Below are positions 26,114-34,862 of a DNA stretch of 64,000 bases, piece by piece. Made by a program: the position numbers and the translations under genes. Numbering within the stretch: the first letter of the stretch is position 1; the number at the start of each line of letters is the position of its first letter. The notes under the pieces were generated by a model, which was not told the origin of the DNA, did no database searches, and was given only the letters and a program-made list of their open reading frames with translations. The DNA comes from JAYODZ01 sp965662735 (GTDB taxonomy: Bacteria > Pseudomonadota > Alphaproteobacteria > RS24): NCBI GenBank assembly GCA_965662735.1, contig CBFIIU010000001.1:175444-239443 (forward strand). The letters are read 5' to 3'.

Positions 26114-27622
26114 ATGAGTGACTTCATTCTGGTAATTGATCAAAGCACCACGTCAACGAGCTGCTTTGCCTATGCGCCTAACGGCACAATGATTGATGCC
26201 TGCAGTCACGAATTTAAACAATATTTCCCAGCCGATGGTTGGGTGGAGCATGATGCCGAGGAGATTTGGCAGACCGTCGTTACTACGGCTCGCACATTGC
26301 TCGCCAAACCAGCTTTAGCCGGACAGCACTGTATTGGCATTGGGATCACCAATCAGCGTGAAACTGTTGCGGTTTGGGATAGGGCGACGGGTAAACCGAT
26401 CCATCATGCGATTGTTTGGCAAGATCGTCGAACAGCATCTCATTGTGCGGCCCTGCGCGAACAGGGCTTGGAAAAAACCATCCAAGAAAAAACGGGATTA
26501 TTGCTCGATCCGTATTTTTCGGCGACCAAAGTCGCGTGGATACTCGACCATGTCGATGGTGCGCGCGAGAAAGCCGAGCGCGGCGCCTTGGCCTGCGGAA
26601 CTATGGAAAGCTGGCTGATATGGAATTTGACAGGTGGCGTGCATGCCACTGACGAAACCAATGCGAGCCGCACAAGCTTATGCGATATTCGAGAAGGCGC
26701 ATGGGATGACGAGCTTTTAGACATTTTCCAAGTTCCCGCCGCTCTTTTGCCCGAGATCCGACCCAATCAGTGTCTCTTTGGTACAAGTTTAGAGGAAACC
26801 ATTGGTGTGGCCGCGCCCATCTATGCGGCCATTGGTGATCAACAAGCGGCAAGTTTTGGAAATCATTGTTTTTCCGCGGGGCAGATGAAAGCCACCTATG
26901 GCACGGGATGTTTTGTGCTGATGCACACAGGTGAGGAGATGATCCTGTCGCAAAATCGGTTGCTGTCGACGATTGCGTGTCGTTTGGGAGACCGTCGAAC
27001 CTATGCGCTTGAGGGAAGTATTTTTATGGCCGGCGCCATTGTTCAATGGATGCGCGATCAAGTGGGTCTGTTCACGAAAGCCAGTGAAACCGAAGCGCTG
27101 GCGCGCGCCGCCTCACCAACCAGCGATGTGATCATGGTGCCTGCCTTTACCGGCTTAGGGGCTCCATATTGGGATCCGAATGCGCGGGGGGCTCTGTTGG
27201 GGATGACCCGAGATACACAGATTGCGGATATTGTGCGCGCGGGCTTGGAGAGTGTGTCCTTTCAGACCCACGACCTGATCACCGCTTTCCGTGCCGATTT
27301 GCCGAAGGCGGATTTTCATCTTCGGGTTGATGGCGGAATGGTGGAAAATAATTGGTTCGCCCAAAATCTCAGCGATATTACCGGCCTCACTTTGGCGCGT
27401 AATCAAGATGCGCAGGCAACGGCCCGCGGGGCATTTTATCTGGCCTTGCTGGGCACAGGTCATTGCGCGGATATTGCTGATTTGGAGAAATTGAATTCGG
27501 CCGATGACCGGATCGCGCCGGCAATGGCTGAGGCAGATCGCCAACGCAAGATTGCTGGGTGGAGCCAATCCGTAAGCCATGTGCGGGGGCTTGCCGCCGA
27601 CCGTGAAACGTCGTTAACTTAA
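26114..27622 (+). CDS. glpK: Glycerol kinase
   Basis: Phosphorylates glycerol to glycerol 3-phosphate using ATP. The 502-residue FGGY-family protein starts VIDQSTTSTSCFAY, has GITNQRETVAVWDRATG, IVWQDRRTA, the GDQQAASFG segment and the second ATP-binding motif DGGMVENNWFAQNLSDI near residue 415. The ATG at 26114 follows AAGGAGAAAAG and is preferred over the ATG at 26090. No glpF, glpD or glpR gene is next to it, so glycerol uptake and oxidation genes must be elsewhere. Confidence 0.95.
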   Translation: MSDFILVIDQSTTSTSCFAYAPNGTMIDACSHEFKQYFPADGWVEHDAEEIWQTVVTTARTLLAKPALAGQHCIGIGITNQRETVAVWDRATGKPIHHAIVWQDRRTASHCAALREQGLEKTIQEKTGLLLDPYFSATKVAWILDHVDGAREKAERGALACGTMESWLIWNLTGGVHATDETNASRTSLCDIREGAWDDELLDIFQVPAALLPEIRPNQCLFGTSLEETIGVAAPIYAAIGDQQAASFGNHCFSAGQMKATYGTGCFVLMHTGEEMILSQNRLLSTIACRLGDRRTYALEGSIFMAGAIVQWMRDQVGLFTKASETEALARAASPTSDVIMVPAFTGLGAPYWDPNARGALLGMTRDTQIADIVRAGLESVSFQTHDLITAFRADLPKADFHLRVDGGMVENNWFAQNLSDITGLTLARNQDAQATARGAFYLALLGTGHCADIADLEKLNSADDRIAPAMAEADRQRKIAGWSQSVSHVRGLAADRETSLT

Positions 27623-27652
27623 GAAACAAAACACGTAAAAGGACGCATCACC

Positions 27653-28096
27653 ATGAACAAAGTTTCGGCTCTCAGCGCATGTCTGACCATCGGGCTCAGC
27701 ATGTCGGCACTCTTCTCAGCTTCGGTTGCGGCCGAAACGCTCGTTGAACAGCGTGTTGAGAATTTTAAGAAGAGCAGTGATGCGATTAAGGCCGTGTTCA
27801 AAACACATTTACCGGCCGGTGATTTCGCCACTATCCGCGCTTTTGGTGAAGAAATGGCACAGTGGGGCAAGGATATTCCGTCTTATTTCCCCCCCGAGGC
27901 CACGAGCAAGGGCACAAAACCGGCCATTTGGGAGAATTGGTCGGACTTTCAGAACAAAGCCGCTGATTTTTCACTCAAGGCATCGGCTGTCGTGACGGCG
28001 AGCGAGGGGGGCAATGCAGCGGCAATTGGTGACGCGGTGAAAGCGCTCGGCGGCACGTGCAAGGCCTGCCACGACTCGTACCGAAATAAAAAATAA
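27653..28096 (+). CDS. Cytochrome c' (class II c-type cytochrome)
   Basis: A 147-residue periplasmic haem protein. A Sec signal peptide ends near SVAA (about residue 25) and the haem-binding CKACH is close to the C-terminus (GGTCKACHDSYRNKK), the hallmark of four-helix-bundle cytochromes c'. These bind NO or CO and are linked to NO tolerance; some act as electron carriers. The gene follows glpK by 30 bases but is functionally unrelated to it. A cytochrome b gene lies convergent just downstream, a pairing seen in other proteobacteria. Confidence 0.92.
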   Translation: MNKVSALSACLTIGLSMSALFSASVAAETLVEQRVENFKKSSDAIKAVFKTHLPAGDFATIRAFGEEMAQWGKDIPSYFPPEATSKGTKPAIWENWSDFQNKAADFSLKASAVVTASEGGNAAAIGDAVKALGGTCKACHDSYRNKK

Positions 28097-28120
28097 TGAG
28101 TCCGTCTCAATTTTTAATTT

Positions 28121-28150
28121 CTCAGTCTTAAGTTTCTCAGTCTTAAGTTT
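28121..28150. repeat. Perfect 15-bp tandem duplication
   Basis: CTCAGTCTTAAGTTT occurs twice without mismatch in the convergent gap between the cytochrome c' and cytochrome b genes. A related partial copy (CTCAATTTTTAATTT) precedes it. Confidence 0.92.
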
Positions 28151-28189
28151 CCAAATTAGTGTTCTGACGAAGTAAGCTATAGGCCCAGA

Positions 28190-28861
28190 CTATAGACCAA
28201 AACTAAGCCACACGGAGGCTTGGCAGGCGCTGAGCAGAGATAAACCCCAGAAAAGAGTGCCCCGCTCCGTGGATGGTTGTTCCTGTTGAGGAGGGGTTAA
28301 GCTCATGCGCTCGACCAGTTTTTCCTTTAATACCCATTGATGAATGATGAGGGCGAGGATGTGCGCGGCCGCCCAGATGAGAAATAAGGGATATACCAGC
28401 TCGTGAATTTCGCTCATCACAGGGGATAGGCTGGGCGCAATAGGGTAAAGCGGGCCTTCGAAAAGAATATCATCCGTATTGAACAAGCCGCTGATCACCG
28501 ACACGGTTGCGATGGCTAATATGGCAAAGACGGAGATGACCCCCAGAGGATTATGTCCTAGTTGAGGCTGGATCTGCGGCTCCGACAGAGGAGCGGGTTG
28601 GCCATTGCGCAGGGCCTTTAATTGTTCGCGCCCCTGCCGAAGATAAGGCCGCAATTGGGATAGCTGCTCGAGCATCGTGCTGAAGCGTGCGGCGTGCGGG
28701 CCGAAAAAGCCCCAGAAGAAGCGAAACAGGAGTAGCCCTGTGATCACCAGCCCCAAGCGGGCGTGCCACTCGATCAGATCATACTCGTCTGAAAAATAAG
28801 CCCCCACCATGCTGATTGCAAACAGCCAGTGAAATAATCTGGTCGGAAGGTCCCACATCAT
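28190..28861 (-). CDS. Cytochrome b561-type membrane protein
   Basis: A 223-residue inner-membrane dihaem cytochrome b with four or more helices. The start MWDLPTRLFHWLFAISMVGAYF has the first haem-ligand His, WHARLGLVITGLLLFRFFWGFFG another, and EIHELVYPLFLIWAAAHILALIIHQ carries two more. It belongs to the group that passes electrons between the quinone pool and a c-type cytochrome, and the adjacent cytochrome c' is the likely partner. A 15-bp triple repeat starts 17 bases upstream of its ATG; each copy on the coding strand ends CGAGGC. Confidence 0.9.
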   Translation of the reverse strand: MMWDLPTRLFHWLFAISMVGAYFSDEYDLIEWHARLGLVITGLLLFRFFWGFFGPHAARFSTMLEQLSQLRPYLRQGREQLKALRNGQPAPLSEPQIQPQLGHNPLGVISVFAILAIATVSVISGLFNTDDILFEGPLYPIAPSLSPVMSEIHELVYPLFLIWAAAHILALIIHQWVLKEKLVERMSLTPPQQEQPSTERGTLFWGLSLLSACQASVWLSFGL

Positions 28862-28877
28862 CGTTTCTCTTTATTGA

Positions 28878-28922
28878 GCCTCGAAATAATTCGCCTCGAA
28901 ATAATTTGCCTCGAAGCATTCC
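28878..28922. repeat. 15-bp triple repeat in the cytochrome b leader
   Basis: GCCTCGAAATAATTC, GCCTCGAAATAATTT and GCCTCGAAGCATTCC stand in direct tandem. On the coding (minus) strand each carries TTCGAGGC, which contains GAGG, a Shine-Dalgarno-like core, 17-62 bases before the start. Confidence 0.9.
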
Positions 28923-29059
28923 CTGAGGCACGCCCTAAGAGCTCGCCCGAATATTTTCTGTGGCATCCAGTTTGTCACAGAGGCACCATGCCGACCACCA
29001 CGCAAATAATAAAAAATAAACAAGATTAACGCACCTAAAATGAGGCGGTCGGCGGCGGA

Positions 29060-29986
29060 CTAGGATGCGCGCGTAAACGCCGATTGGAGAGGGGAGCCAT
29101 CGAGCGACAGCTCAGGAAAACCAATTAGCACTGCATGTTGCGAGGGGCTTTGTTCCGCTTGGGCGAGCCGCTCAACCCGCCAAGTTCCGCAAACGTAGTG
29201 AAACATATAAGAGCCGGCCTCGTCATGACCGAACCCTTTTGCACGCAATAAAGTCGGCCCCAACTCCCGCACAGCACTCTCAAGTGCTTCGGCCGGTTGC
29301 GCGGGCACATGCCCAAAATAATGGATAAAGGGATGCTTGGCCTGCTCGAGGGGCCTTTCGGGGTTAGCGTCGATGTGGTGTGCGCCCAGAATGACGCCTG
29401 GATCGGCGTGGCCATGAGTGACGGTGATTTTAGGGGCGGCTCCTAAAAGGGCGTGAAGGGTTTGGGGGATGGTCGGGGCTGCATCGGTGCTGAGCGCATC
29501 GAGTTTTGTAATTGCGAATAAATGGGCAGATTGCGTTTGTCGTTCAAAAGTATCGCTGAGGCGCGGGTCTTGGCTTTGGCGCTCATACTGGGTGGCGTCG
29601 ACACAGCAGACCACGCCATCGAGACGCAAGAGGGGGTCGATGCTGGCAAATGCCGCGATCCGTGCGGGGTCAGCGATCCCGCTGGCTTCGATTACAATAT
29701 TATCGGGTCGGTCAGGATGGTTCAAAATATCGGCAAGGCTTTTGCCGAGGTCATCCCCCAGCGAACAACAGACGCACCCATTGGCCAATTCGATTTGCCC
29801 CCCGTGTTGGCGGGCGATAATTTCGGCATCAATATTGAGGCTGCCAAAATCATTGATGAGGGCGGTAATTTTGCGCCCCTCCGGATGATGCAGCAAATGG
29901 TTCAGCAGGGACGTCTTGCCGCTGCCTAAAAAGCCGGTCAAAATTGTTAAGGGAATAGCCGGCGCCGATTTAAATGCGTGAGACAT
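29060..29986 (-). CDS. CobW/YjiA-type GTPase metallochaperone
   Basis: A 308-residue G3E-family P-loop GTPase. It has the Walker A LTGFLGSGKTSLLNHLLHH, the metal-binding NGCVCCSLGDDL (CxCC), ITKLDAL for guanine recognition, and a CobW C-terminal domain. Family members deliver zinc or other metals to client enzymes. A His-rich tract is not present. Neighbours do not reveal the client. It is the next gene upstream of the cytochrome b gene on the same strand, about 200 bases apart, and the amidohydrolase gene lies upstream on the same strand. Confidence 0.92.
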   Translation of the reverse strand: MSHAFKSAPAIPLTILTGFLGSGKTSLLNHLLHHPEGRKITALINDFGSLNIDAEIIARQHGGQIELANGCVCCSLGDDLGKSLADILNHPDRPDNIVIEASGIADPARIAAFASIDPLLRLDGVVCCVDATQYERQSQDPRLSDTFERQTQSAHLFAITKLDALSTDAAPTIPQTLHALLGAAPKITVTHGHADPGVILGAHHIDANPERPLEQAKHPFIHYFGHVPAQPAEALESAVRELGPTLLRAKGFGHDEAGSYMFHYVCGTWRVERLAQAEQSPSQHAVLIGFPELSLDGSPLQSAFTRAS

Positions 29987-30022
29987 GATTGTTTACTTAC
30001 ACAGGACGAGGCTGCATGGTTT

Positions 30023-31681
30023 TTACGCCGACGCTATAGTCTCATTCACAAAGGCCATTCCGCCCACAACAGTTGCATGGACGTGAATGTCTTTGAGTGT
30101 CTCAGGCTCAATATCGGTCGGGTCGTGGTCGAGAACAGCGAAATCCGCATATTTTCCGATTTCCAGGCTTCCAATGAGATGATCCATTTTAAGGGAATAT
30201 GCAGCGCCTAGTGTAATCGCTTCGAGTGCCTCATCGATCGAAATTTTTTCGACATCGCCCCCGAGTGTGTGTCCGGAAGAGGTGAGGCGGTTCACAGCGC
30301 ACCATGCTGTGAAGAGGGGTGCCAGCGCTGTTACGGGGGCGTCGGAGTGAATGGTCATCGCAACACCCTCGCGCAGAGCACAGCCCGCATTATCAAGCCG
30401 GTGCGCGCGGTCTGGGCCCATCGTCATATTTAGGTGCTGATCGCCCCAGTAGAAAATATGGTTTGAAAAAAGATTAACCCCAACGCCTAAGGCTTTCATG
30501 CGCCGAAACTGGGCCCGGTCTGCCATTTGGCAATGTTGTAACATATGACGATGATCGGCCCGATAATGATTGCCCAGTGCTGCTTCAAATGCGTCAAGCG
30601 CTGCGTCTGTGGCGGCGTCGCCATTTGTGTGAACATGAATTTGAATGCCCGCACGATGATAGCTGTCGATGAGCTGGGTCAACCGATCGGGGTCAATATA
30701 CCAAAGCCCATTGGGTGCGCCATTGTGATAATAGGGCCATCGTAAACGTGCGCTAAAGCCTTGGATCGATCCGTCGGCCACCAGCTTGATCGAGTTCATG
30801 ACCAATTTTTCATTTTGCTGGTCGGCAACTTCAGCTAGACGAGCAATGCCTTGGTCAGCCTCAATGCCATTGGCACTATGCGCAACGACTAAACGCATCG
30901 GGAAATCGGGTTGGCGCGTGACCCGGCTTAGGGTCGACACGGCGTCATCTGATAATGAATTGGCGAGATCAGTGGTGGTTGTGACGCCGGCGCGTCGGCC
31001 GACGGCCGCAAAATTATGAATGACATGTTCGGCGTTTGCCGAAGCGAACAAATCCATGCCGCTTGACCGAGCGGCCAGGAACATGCCCATTTGCCCTAAA
31101 AATTCGCCTGTTAACTTGCCGTGATCATCGCGGCGTAAAAATTCAGAGTTATCCGATGCGTCGACGCCCGCCTTATCGATAATATATTGATTGGTGTTCA
31201 CGATATGCAGGCTGGCGTGAAACACAAGGACGGGACAATCTGTGGCGACCTGGTCAAGATCAGCGGCTTTGAGACGACGCTCGCCAAAAAAGATCGGGTC
31301 GAACCCCCATGCCACAAGCGGTTTCGTGCTGAGCGGGTCTTGTGCCCGTATCTGTTGCAAGCGGGCAACGACGTCCTCTATGGATTTGAGGCCGGGCCAA
31401 ATCGTGCCATCTGGGCCCTGGCGATCGTAGAAGCCCACATAGATGTGATCCCACAGCATTCCCTCAAATAAATGAGCGTGGCCCTCGACAAATCCGGGCA
31501 AGATCACCTTGTCGTGGAATTGCGGATCGAGTTCGCAGGGGCCGAAGCTGGCTTCCCAACTCGAAATATTTTCTTTTCGACCCACGGCCAGAATACGGCC
31601 ATCGCGCACGGCGATATGGGTGGCGCGGGGCTGGCCTGGATTCATCGTGATGATGGCCCGTGCTGAAAATATTTTTGTCAT
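30023..31681 (-). CDS. Amidohydrolase family protein (YtcJ-like)
   Basis: A 552-residue metal-dependent hydrolase. The metal site begins with GFVEGHAHLFEG near residue 70, and later ligands are in HVHTNGDAATDAALDAFE, HMLQHCQMAD and MTIHSDAPVTALAP. The composite N- and C-terminal beta-sandwich of YtcJ-type enzymes is present (ADFAVLDHDPTDIEPETLK near the end). Members act on amide or N-acyl bonds of cyclic or aryl compounds; substrate unknown. It is divergent from the GST gene; the 120-base gap contains the palindrome AAATCGATTT at 31731-31740. Confidence 0.9.
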   Translation of the reverse strand: MTKIFSARAIITMNPGQPRATHIAVRDGRILAVGRKENISSWEASFGPCELDPQFHDKVILPGFVEGHAHLFEGMLWDHIYVGFYDRQGPDGTIWPGLKSIEDVVARLQQIRAQDPLSTKPLVAWGFDPIFFGERRLKAADLDQVATDCPVLVFHASLHIVNTNQYIIDKAGVDASDNSEFLRRDDHGKLTGEFLGQMGMFLAARSSGMDLFASANAEHVIHNFAAVGRRAGVTTTTDLANSLSDDAVSTLSRVTRQPDFPMRLVVAHSANGIEADQGIARLAEVADQQNEKLVMNSIKLVADGSIQGFSARLRWPYYHNGAPNGLWYIDPDRLTQLIDSYHRAGIQIHVHTNGDAATDAALDAFEAALGNHYRADHRHMLQHCQMADRAQFRRMKALGVGVNLFSNHIFYWGDQHLNMTMGPDRAHRLDNAGCALREGVAMTIHSDAPVTALAPLFTAWCAVNRLTSSGHTLGGDVEKISIDEALEAITLGAAYSLKMDHLIGSLEIGKYADFAVLDHDPTDIEPETLKDIHVHATVVGGMAFVNETIASA

Positions 31682-31801
31682 GACCCTCTCCTTAATCCAA
31701 AAACTGGGGTAGGGTTTAGTCTACAGATCAAAATCGATTTGTCATCTTAGCGTCAGCCATGTGCCGTTTAAATGTCATTTAAGTATCAGTGAGGAGGTCT
31801 T

Positions 31802-32485
31802 ATGAAACTGATTGGTGCGCCCTTGTCTCCCTTCGTTCGGAAAGCCCGCATTGTGGCGCTTGAAAAGGGAATTTCCCATGACTTCGATCCCTCCGTCAGC
31901 CCCATGTCTATGGCACCTGAATTTTCGGACATTAATCCTCTGCGCCGCATCCCAGCCTTGGTGGTGCGGGAGAATGATCCGCATGGCATCATTAATGACA
32001 GCTCGGCGATCTGCGCTTATTTCGATCGCCTGGTGCCGAACCCACCGCTTATGCCAGAGGATGCGTTTGAGTATGGTCGCATGGCCTGGCTCGAGGAATT
32101 TGCCGACTCGGGACTGGCGGAAACCATCGGGGGCGGCGTTTTTCGGCCTGTTTTATTTAATGCGCTGAGTGGAAAAGCCCCCGATTTGGAGACCGTCACA
32201 AAAACCCTGACGCGCCTTCGCGAAATTCACTTCCCCTATTTGGTTGGTCAATTAGGAGGGCGCCAGTGGTTTGGGGGAGAAGTTTTCTCGCTCGCGGATA
32301 TCGCCATTGGCTCTCAATTGGTCAATCTGATGCATGTGGGCTATCGGGTTAGTGCCGCGGATGGGCTGGGTGAGTTCGTAGATCATTTTCTGGCGCGCGC
32401 ATCGGTGACGAGCCTCCTCGAGGGCGAGACGAAAGCACTTACTAAAATGGGCTTCGAGGCACCCGACCTGTCGTCGCTGATGTGA
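31802..32485 (+). CDS. Glutathione S-transferase family protein
   Basis: A 227-residue GST. The thioredoxin-like N-terminal domain starts MKLIGAPLSPFVRKARIVALEKG with a Ser-Pro glutathione site, and INDSSAICAYFDR is the usual gamma-glutamyl contact (D-S-S-A). The all-helical C-terminal domain contains FSLADIAIGSQL. A strong SD (GAGGAGG) precedes the ATG. The lptF-like gene starts 21 bases downstream. The substrate is unknown. Confidence 0.92.
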   Translation: MKLIGAPLSPFVRKARIVALEKGISHDFDPSVSPMSMAPEFSDINPLRRIPALVVRENDPHGIINDSSAICAYFDRLVPNPPLMPEDAFEYGRMAWLEEFADSGLAETIGGGVFRPVLFNALSGKAPDLETVTKTLTRLREIHFPYLVGQLGGRQWFGGEVFSLADIAIGSQLVNLMHVGYRVSAADGLGEFVDHFLARASVTSLLEGETKALTKMGFEAPDLSSLM

Positions 32486-32506
32486 TTTTGCTATAGTGAT
32501 GATGCG

Positions 32507-33673
32507 ATGCGAGACGGTCCCTCAACATTGACTGATAAGGTAAGTAAGGGGATGGGGCGACTGCCCGGATACTTAACCGATCGTATGACAATCGATCGAT
32601 ATATCGGGCGTCGCCTTCTTGTTCTGTATATGGGCATTCTGGCCTCGTTGGTCGGCGCGATTTGGCTGGTGCGCATCTTGAATGTTCTTGATTTTTATCT
32701 GTCGATTGGCGCGGGCTTTGGCGAGGCGGTTTTTTTGTGTCTGCTTTTATTGCCAACACTCATTGGCTACGCGCTGGCGCCGGCTTTATTGATCGCCTTA
32801 CTGGCCTTTTATGCCGGCATTTTAAATTCCCGCGAATATTATGTTCTCACGGGCGTAGGGGTTAGCCCGTTTCGAATATTTGCTCCTGTTTTGAGCGTGG
32901 CCGCTCTGGCGATGGGCCTGGTCGCGGTCATTCATTTTGTTCTAGCCCCATGGTCGGCACAAATGCTGCGCTCTGAGCGAGAGACTATTCAAGAGCGGAT
33001 TACGCTTGATTTTGTGACACCCCGCCGATTTGTCGATCTCGTCGATGGGATCACCATCTACACGGATGCGATTTTGGATAATGGCACCCTCGAAAATATG
33101 CTGATTTTCGATGGGCGAGTGGCCGGTCAAGAGGTTAGCTATACGGCGCATCACGCGCAATTTTATACCGACGCCAATGGCGCGCGCATGTTTATTCTCA
33201 CTGATGGCCGCATTGAGACCGTGACCAATGCCAAAAAAGAGCACGTAGAGTTTGAGCGTTATCAATTTCCACTCGCGTCTAAAACATCGGCCCCGCTTGA
33301 CCTGATGCAACTCAACCCTGCGCAGCTGCTGATCACGCAATTATTCGATCAGCTCCGCTCGGCAAGCGATGAACGTTATGCCCAATTACGGGCCCGCCTT
33401 TATCAACTCGTGGGTGAGCTTCTATTGCCATTTATGTTTGCCGCCATCGTCGTCGCGAGCGTCTCTGGCGGCGAGTTGAGGCGGCGAGGCTATGGGGTGC
33501 GGGTGGGCATGGCGACGGTCATTGCGCTTGCAGTATTTGGAGGGGTGTTAGGCTTGTCGGCCCGTATCGGAGACCAGGCCTTAAACCCGATTTGGGCGTT
33601 TGTTTATCCGGCTTTTGTTATCCTTGTCGCATCGGCTTATTTTTATCGGCAGGCGAGCCGACCGCCCCGTTAA
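32507..33673 (+). CDS. LptF/LptG family permease (YjgP/YjgQ), LptF-like
   Basis: A 388-residue inner-membrane protein of the LPS export ABC transporter permease family. The first helix follows TIDRYIGRRLLVLYMGILASL; three more helices, a periplasmic beta-jellyroll domain (about residues 150-270) and two C-terminal helices follow. The MLRSERETIQERITLDFVTPRRF segment is more like LptF than LptG. The N-terminal 27 residues before MTIDRY are extra, and the ATG at 32585 is an alternative start. An LptG gene normally follows at once; here the next gene is a persulfide dioxygenase, so the partner is missing from this locus. Confidence 0.85.
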   Translation: MRDGPSTLTDKVSKGMGRLPGYLTDRMTIDRYIGRRLLVLYMGILASLVGAIWLVRILNVLDFYLSIGAGFGEAVFLCLLLLPTLIGYALAPALLIALLAFYAGILNSREYYVLTGVGVSPFRIFAPVLSVAALAMGLVAVIHFVLAPWSAQMLRSERETIQERITLDFVTPRRFVDLVDGITIYTDAILDNGTLENMLIFDGRVAGQEVSYTAHHAQFYTDANGARMFILTDGRIETVTNAKKEHVEFERYQFPLASKTSAPLDLMQLNPAQLLITQLFDQLRSASDERYAQLRARLYQLVGELLLPFMFAAIVVASVSGGELRRRGYGVRVGMATVIALAVFGGVLGLSARIGDQALNPIWAFVYPAFVILVASAYFYRQASRPPR

Positions 33674-33698
33674 TTTGCGATCTGGAATTACGATCTTG

Positions 33699-33723
33699 AT
33701 TGTACATTATTGTTATGTACAAT
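33699..33723. promoter_or_regulatory. Perfect palindromic operator upstream of the sulfide module
   Basis: ATTGTACAT and ATGTACAAT are exact inverted copies around a 7-base centre. The site lies 45 bases upstream of the persulfide dioxygenase start. Its size and position suit a dimeric repressor. Persulfide dioxygenase genes are often controlled by ArsR-type BigR/SqrR persulfide sensors, but no regulator gene is adjacent here, so the factor is inferred. Confidence 0.7.
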
Positions 33724-33767
33724 AGGTGATACCGAAATAGGGTCTAAGTGTCAGGGGTTAAAGCAAA

Positions 33768-34775
33768 ATGTTAGAGTCGGATGTTGCGCAGGTGGATATG
33801 CAGTTAAAACCTGAAGTGCACGGTTTCTTTGATCCCCTGACCAATACCATAAGTTATATTGTGCGCGATCCGCAGAGCACGCATTGTGCGATCATCGATA
33901 GTGTGATGGACCTCGATTATGCGAGCGGCAATATTCATTTTGAACATGCGGACGCGTTGATCCATTTCGTNNNNNNNNNNNNNNNNNNNNNNNNNNNNNN
34001 NNNNNNNNNNNNNNNNNNNNNNNNNNNNNNNNNNNNNNNNNNNNNNNNNNNNNNNNNNNNNNNNNNNNNCGAGGAACGGGGCTGGGTTCTCGATTGGCAG
34101 ATTGAGACACATGTCCACGCTGATCATTTATCGGCCGCACCCTATATTCAAGAACGTCTAGGCGGCAAAATCGGGATTGGCGAGAGGGTTCGCGACGTTC
34201 AGGAGATATTTGGTAAGGTTTTTAATGAGGGCACTGAGTTCGAGCGCGATGGCAGTCAGTTTGATGCGTTATTCTGTGACGGAGATCGCTACGAGATTGG
34301 TACGATGTCGGGTTGGGCAATGTACACACCTGGCCACACACCCGCCTGCATGACGCATATTATCGGAGATGTTGCATTTGTCGGGGATACATTATTCATG
34401 CCCGATGCCGGCACGGCCCGCGCCGATTTTCCAGGTGGTGATGCGCGCGCGCTGTTTCGCTCGACCCGGCGTATTTTAAGTTTACCGGAGGAGATGCGTT
34501 TATTTATGTGCCATGATTATGGACCGGATGGCCGCGAGATAAAATGGGAGAGCACTGTTGCCGAGCAACGGGCCCATAATATTCATGTTGGTGATGGAAT
34601 TAGTGAGGATGCATTTGTTGAAATGCGTGAGGCGCGCGATCGCTCCCTCGATATGCCAAGGCTGATTATGCCGTCGATTCAAGTCAATATGCGGGCAGGG
34701 TATTTTCCGCCGGCCGAGAGTAATGGCACGGTTTATTTGAAAGTCCCGTTGACGGATATGCGGCAGTCATCATAG
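33768..34775 (+). CDS. Persulfide dioxygenase-like MBL-fold protein (ETHE1/Blh type)
   Basis: Metallo-beta-lactamase-fold protein of the ETHE1/Blh group, which oxidises glutathione persulfide to sulfite using one iron. THVHADHLSAAPYIQERLGG has the metal-binding HxHADH, and MYTPGHTPACMTHI, FVGDTLFMPDAGTARADFPGG and MCHDYGPDG complete the site. A 99-base N run interrupts codons, but removing it restores HFVEERGW in frame, so the gene is likely intact and about 302 residues long. An ATG at 33798 is an alternative start. A palindromic operator lies upstream and SQR and SulP genes follow. Confidence 0.88.
   Translation: MLESDVAQVDMQLKPEVHGFFDPLTNTISYIVRDPQSTHCAIIDSVMDLDYASGNIHFEHADALIHFXXXXXXXXXXXXXXXXXXXXXXXXXXXXXXXXXXEERGWVLDWQIETHVHADHLSAAPYIQERLGGKIGIGERVRDVQEIFGKVFNEGTEFERDGSQFDALFCDGDRYEIGTMSGWAMYTPGHTPACMTHIIGDVAFVGDTLFMPDAGTARADFPGGDARALFRSTRRILSLPEEMRLFMCHDYGPDGREIKWESTVAEQRAHNIHVGDGISEDAFVEMREARDRSLDMPRLIMPSIQVNMRAGYFPPAESNGTVYLKVPLTDMRQSS
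33971..34069. other. Assembly gap (99 N)
   Basis: A run of 99 unknown bases lies inside the persulfide dioxygenase gene. The flanking half codons GT and C join as GTC when it is removed and give a contiguous family-like sequence, so the true gap length may be zero. Confidence 0.95.
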
Positions 34776-34804
34776 CGACTTCAAGATTGCCGAGGGGAAC
34801 GTAA

Positions 34805-34848
34805 AGAGAGCTCGAGTGGGATTTGTAGAGAGCTCGGCTAGTATTTGT
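34805..34848 (+). repeat. 22-bp tandem duplication in the SQR leader
   Basis: Copies at 34805-34826 and 34827-34848 share AGAGAGCTCG and ATTTGT. A third start, AGAGGGGGG, becomes the ribosome-binding site of the gene at 34863. Confidence 0.85.
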
Positions 34849-34862
34849 AGAGGGGGGAAGAC

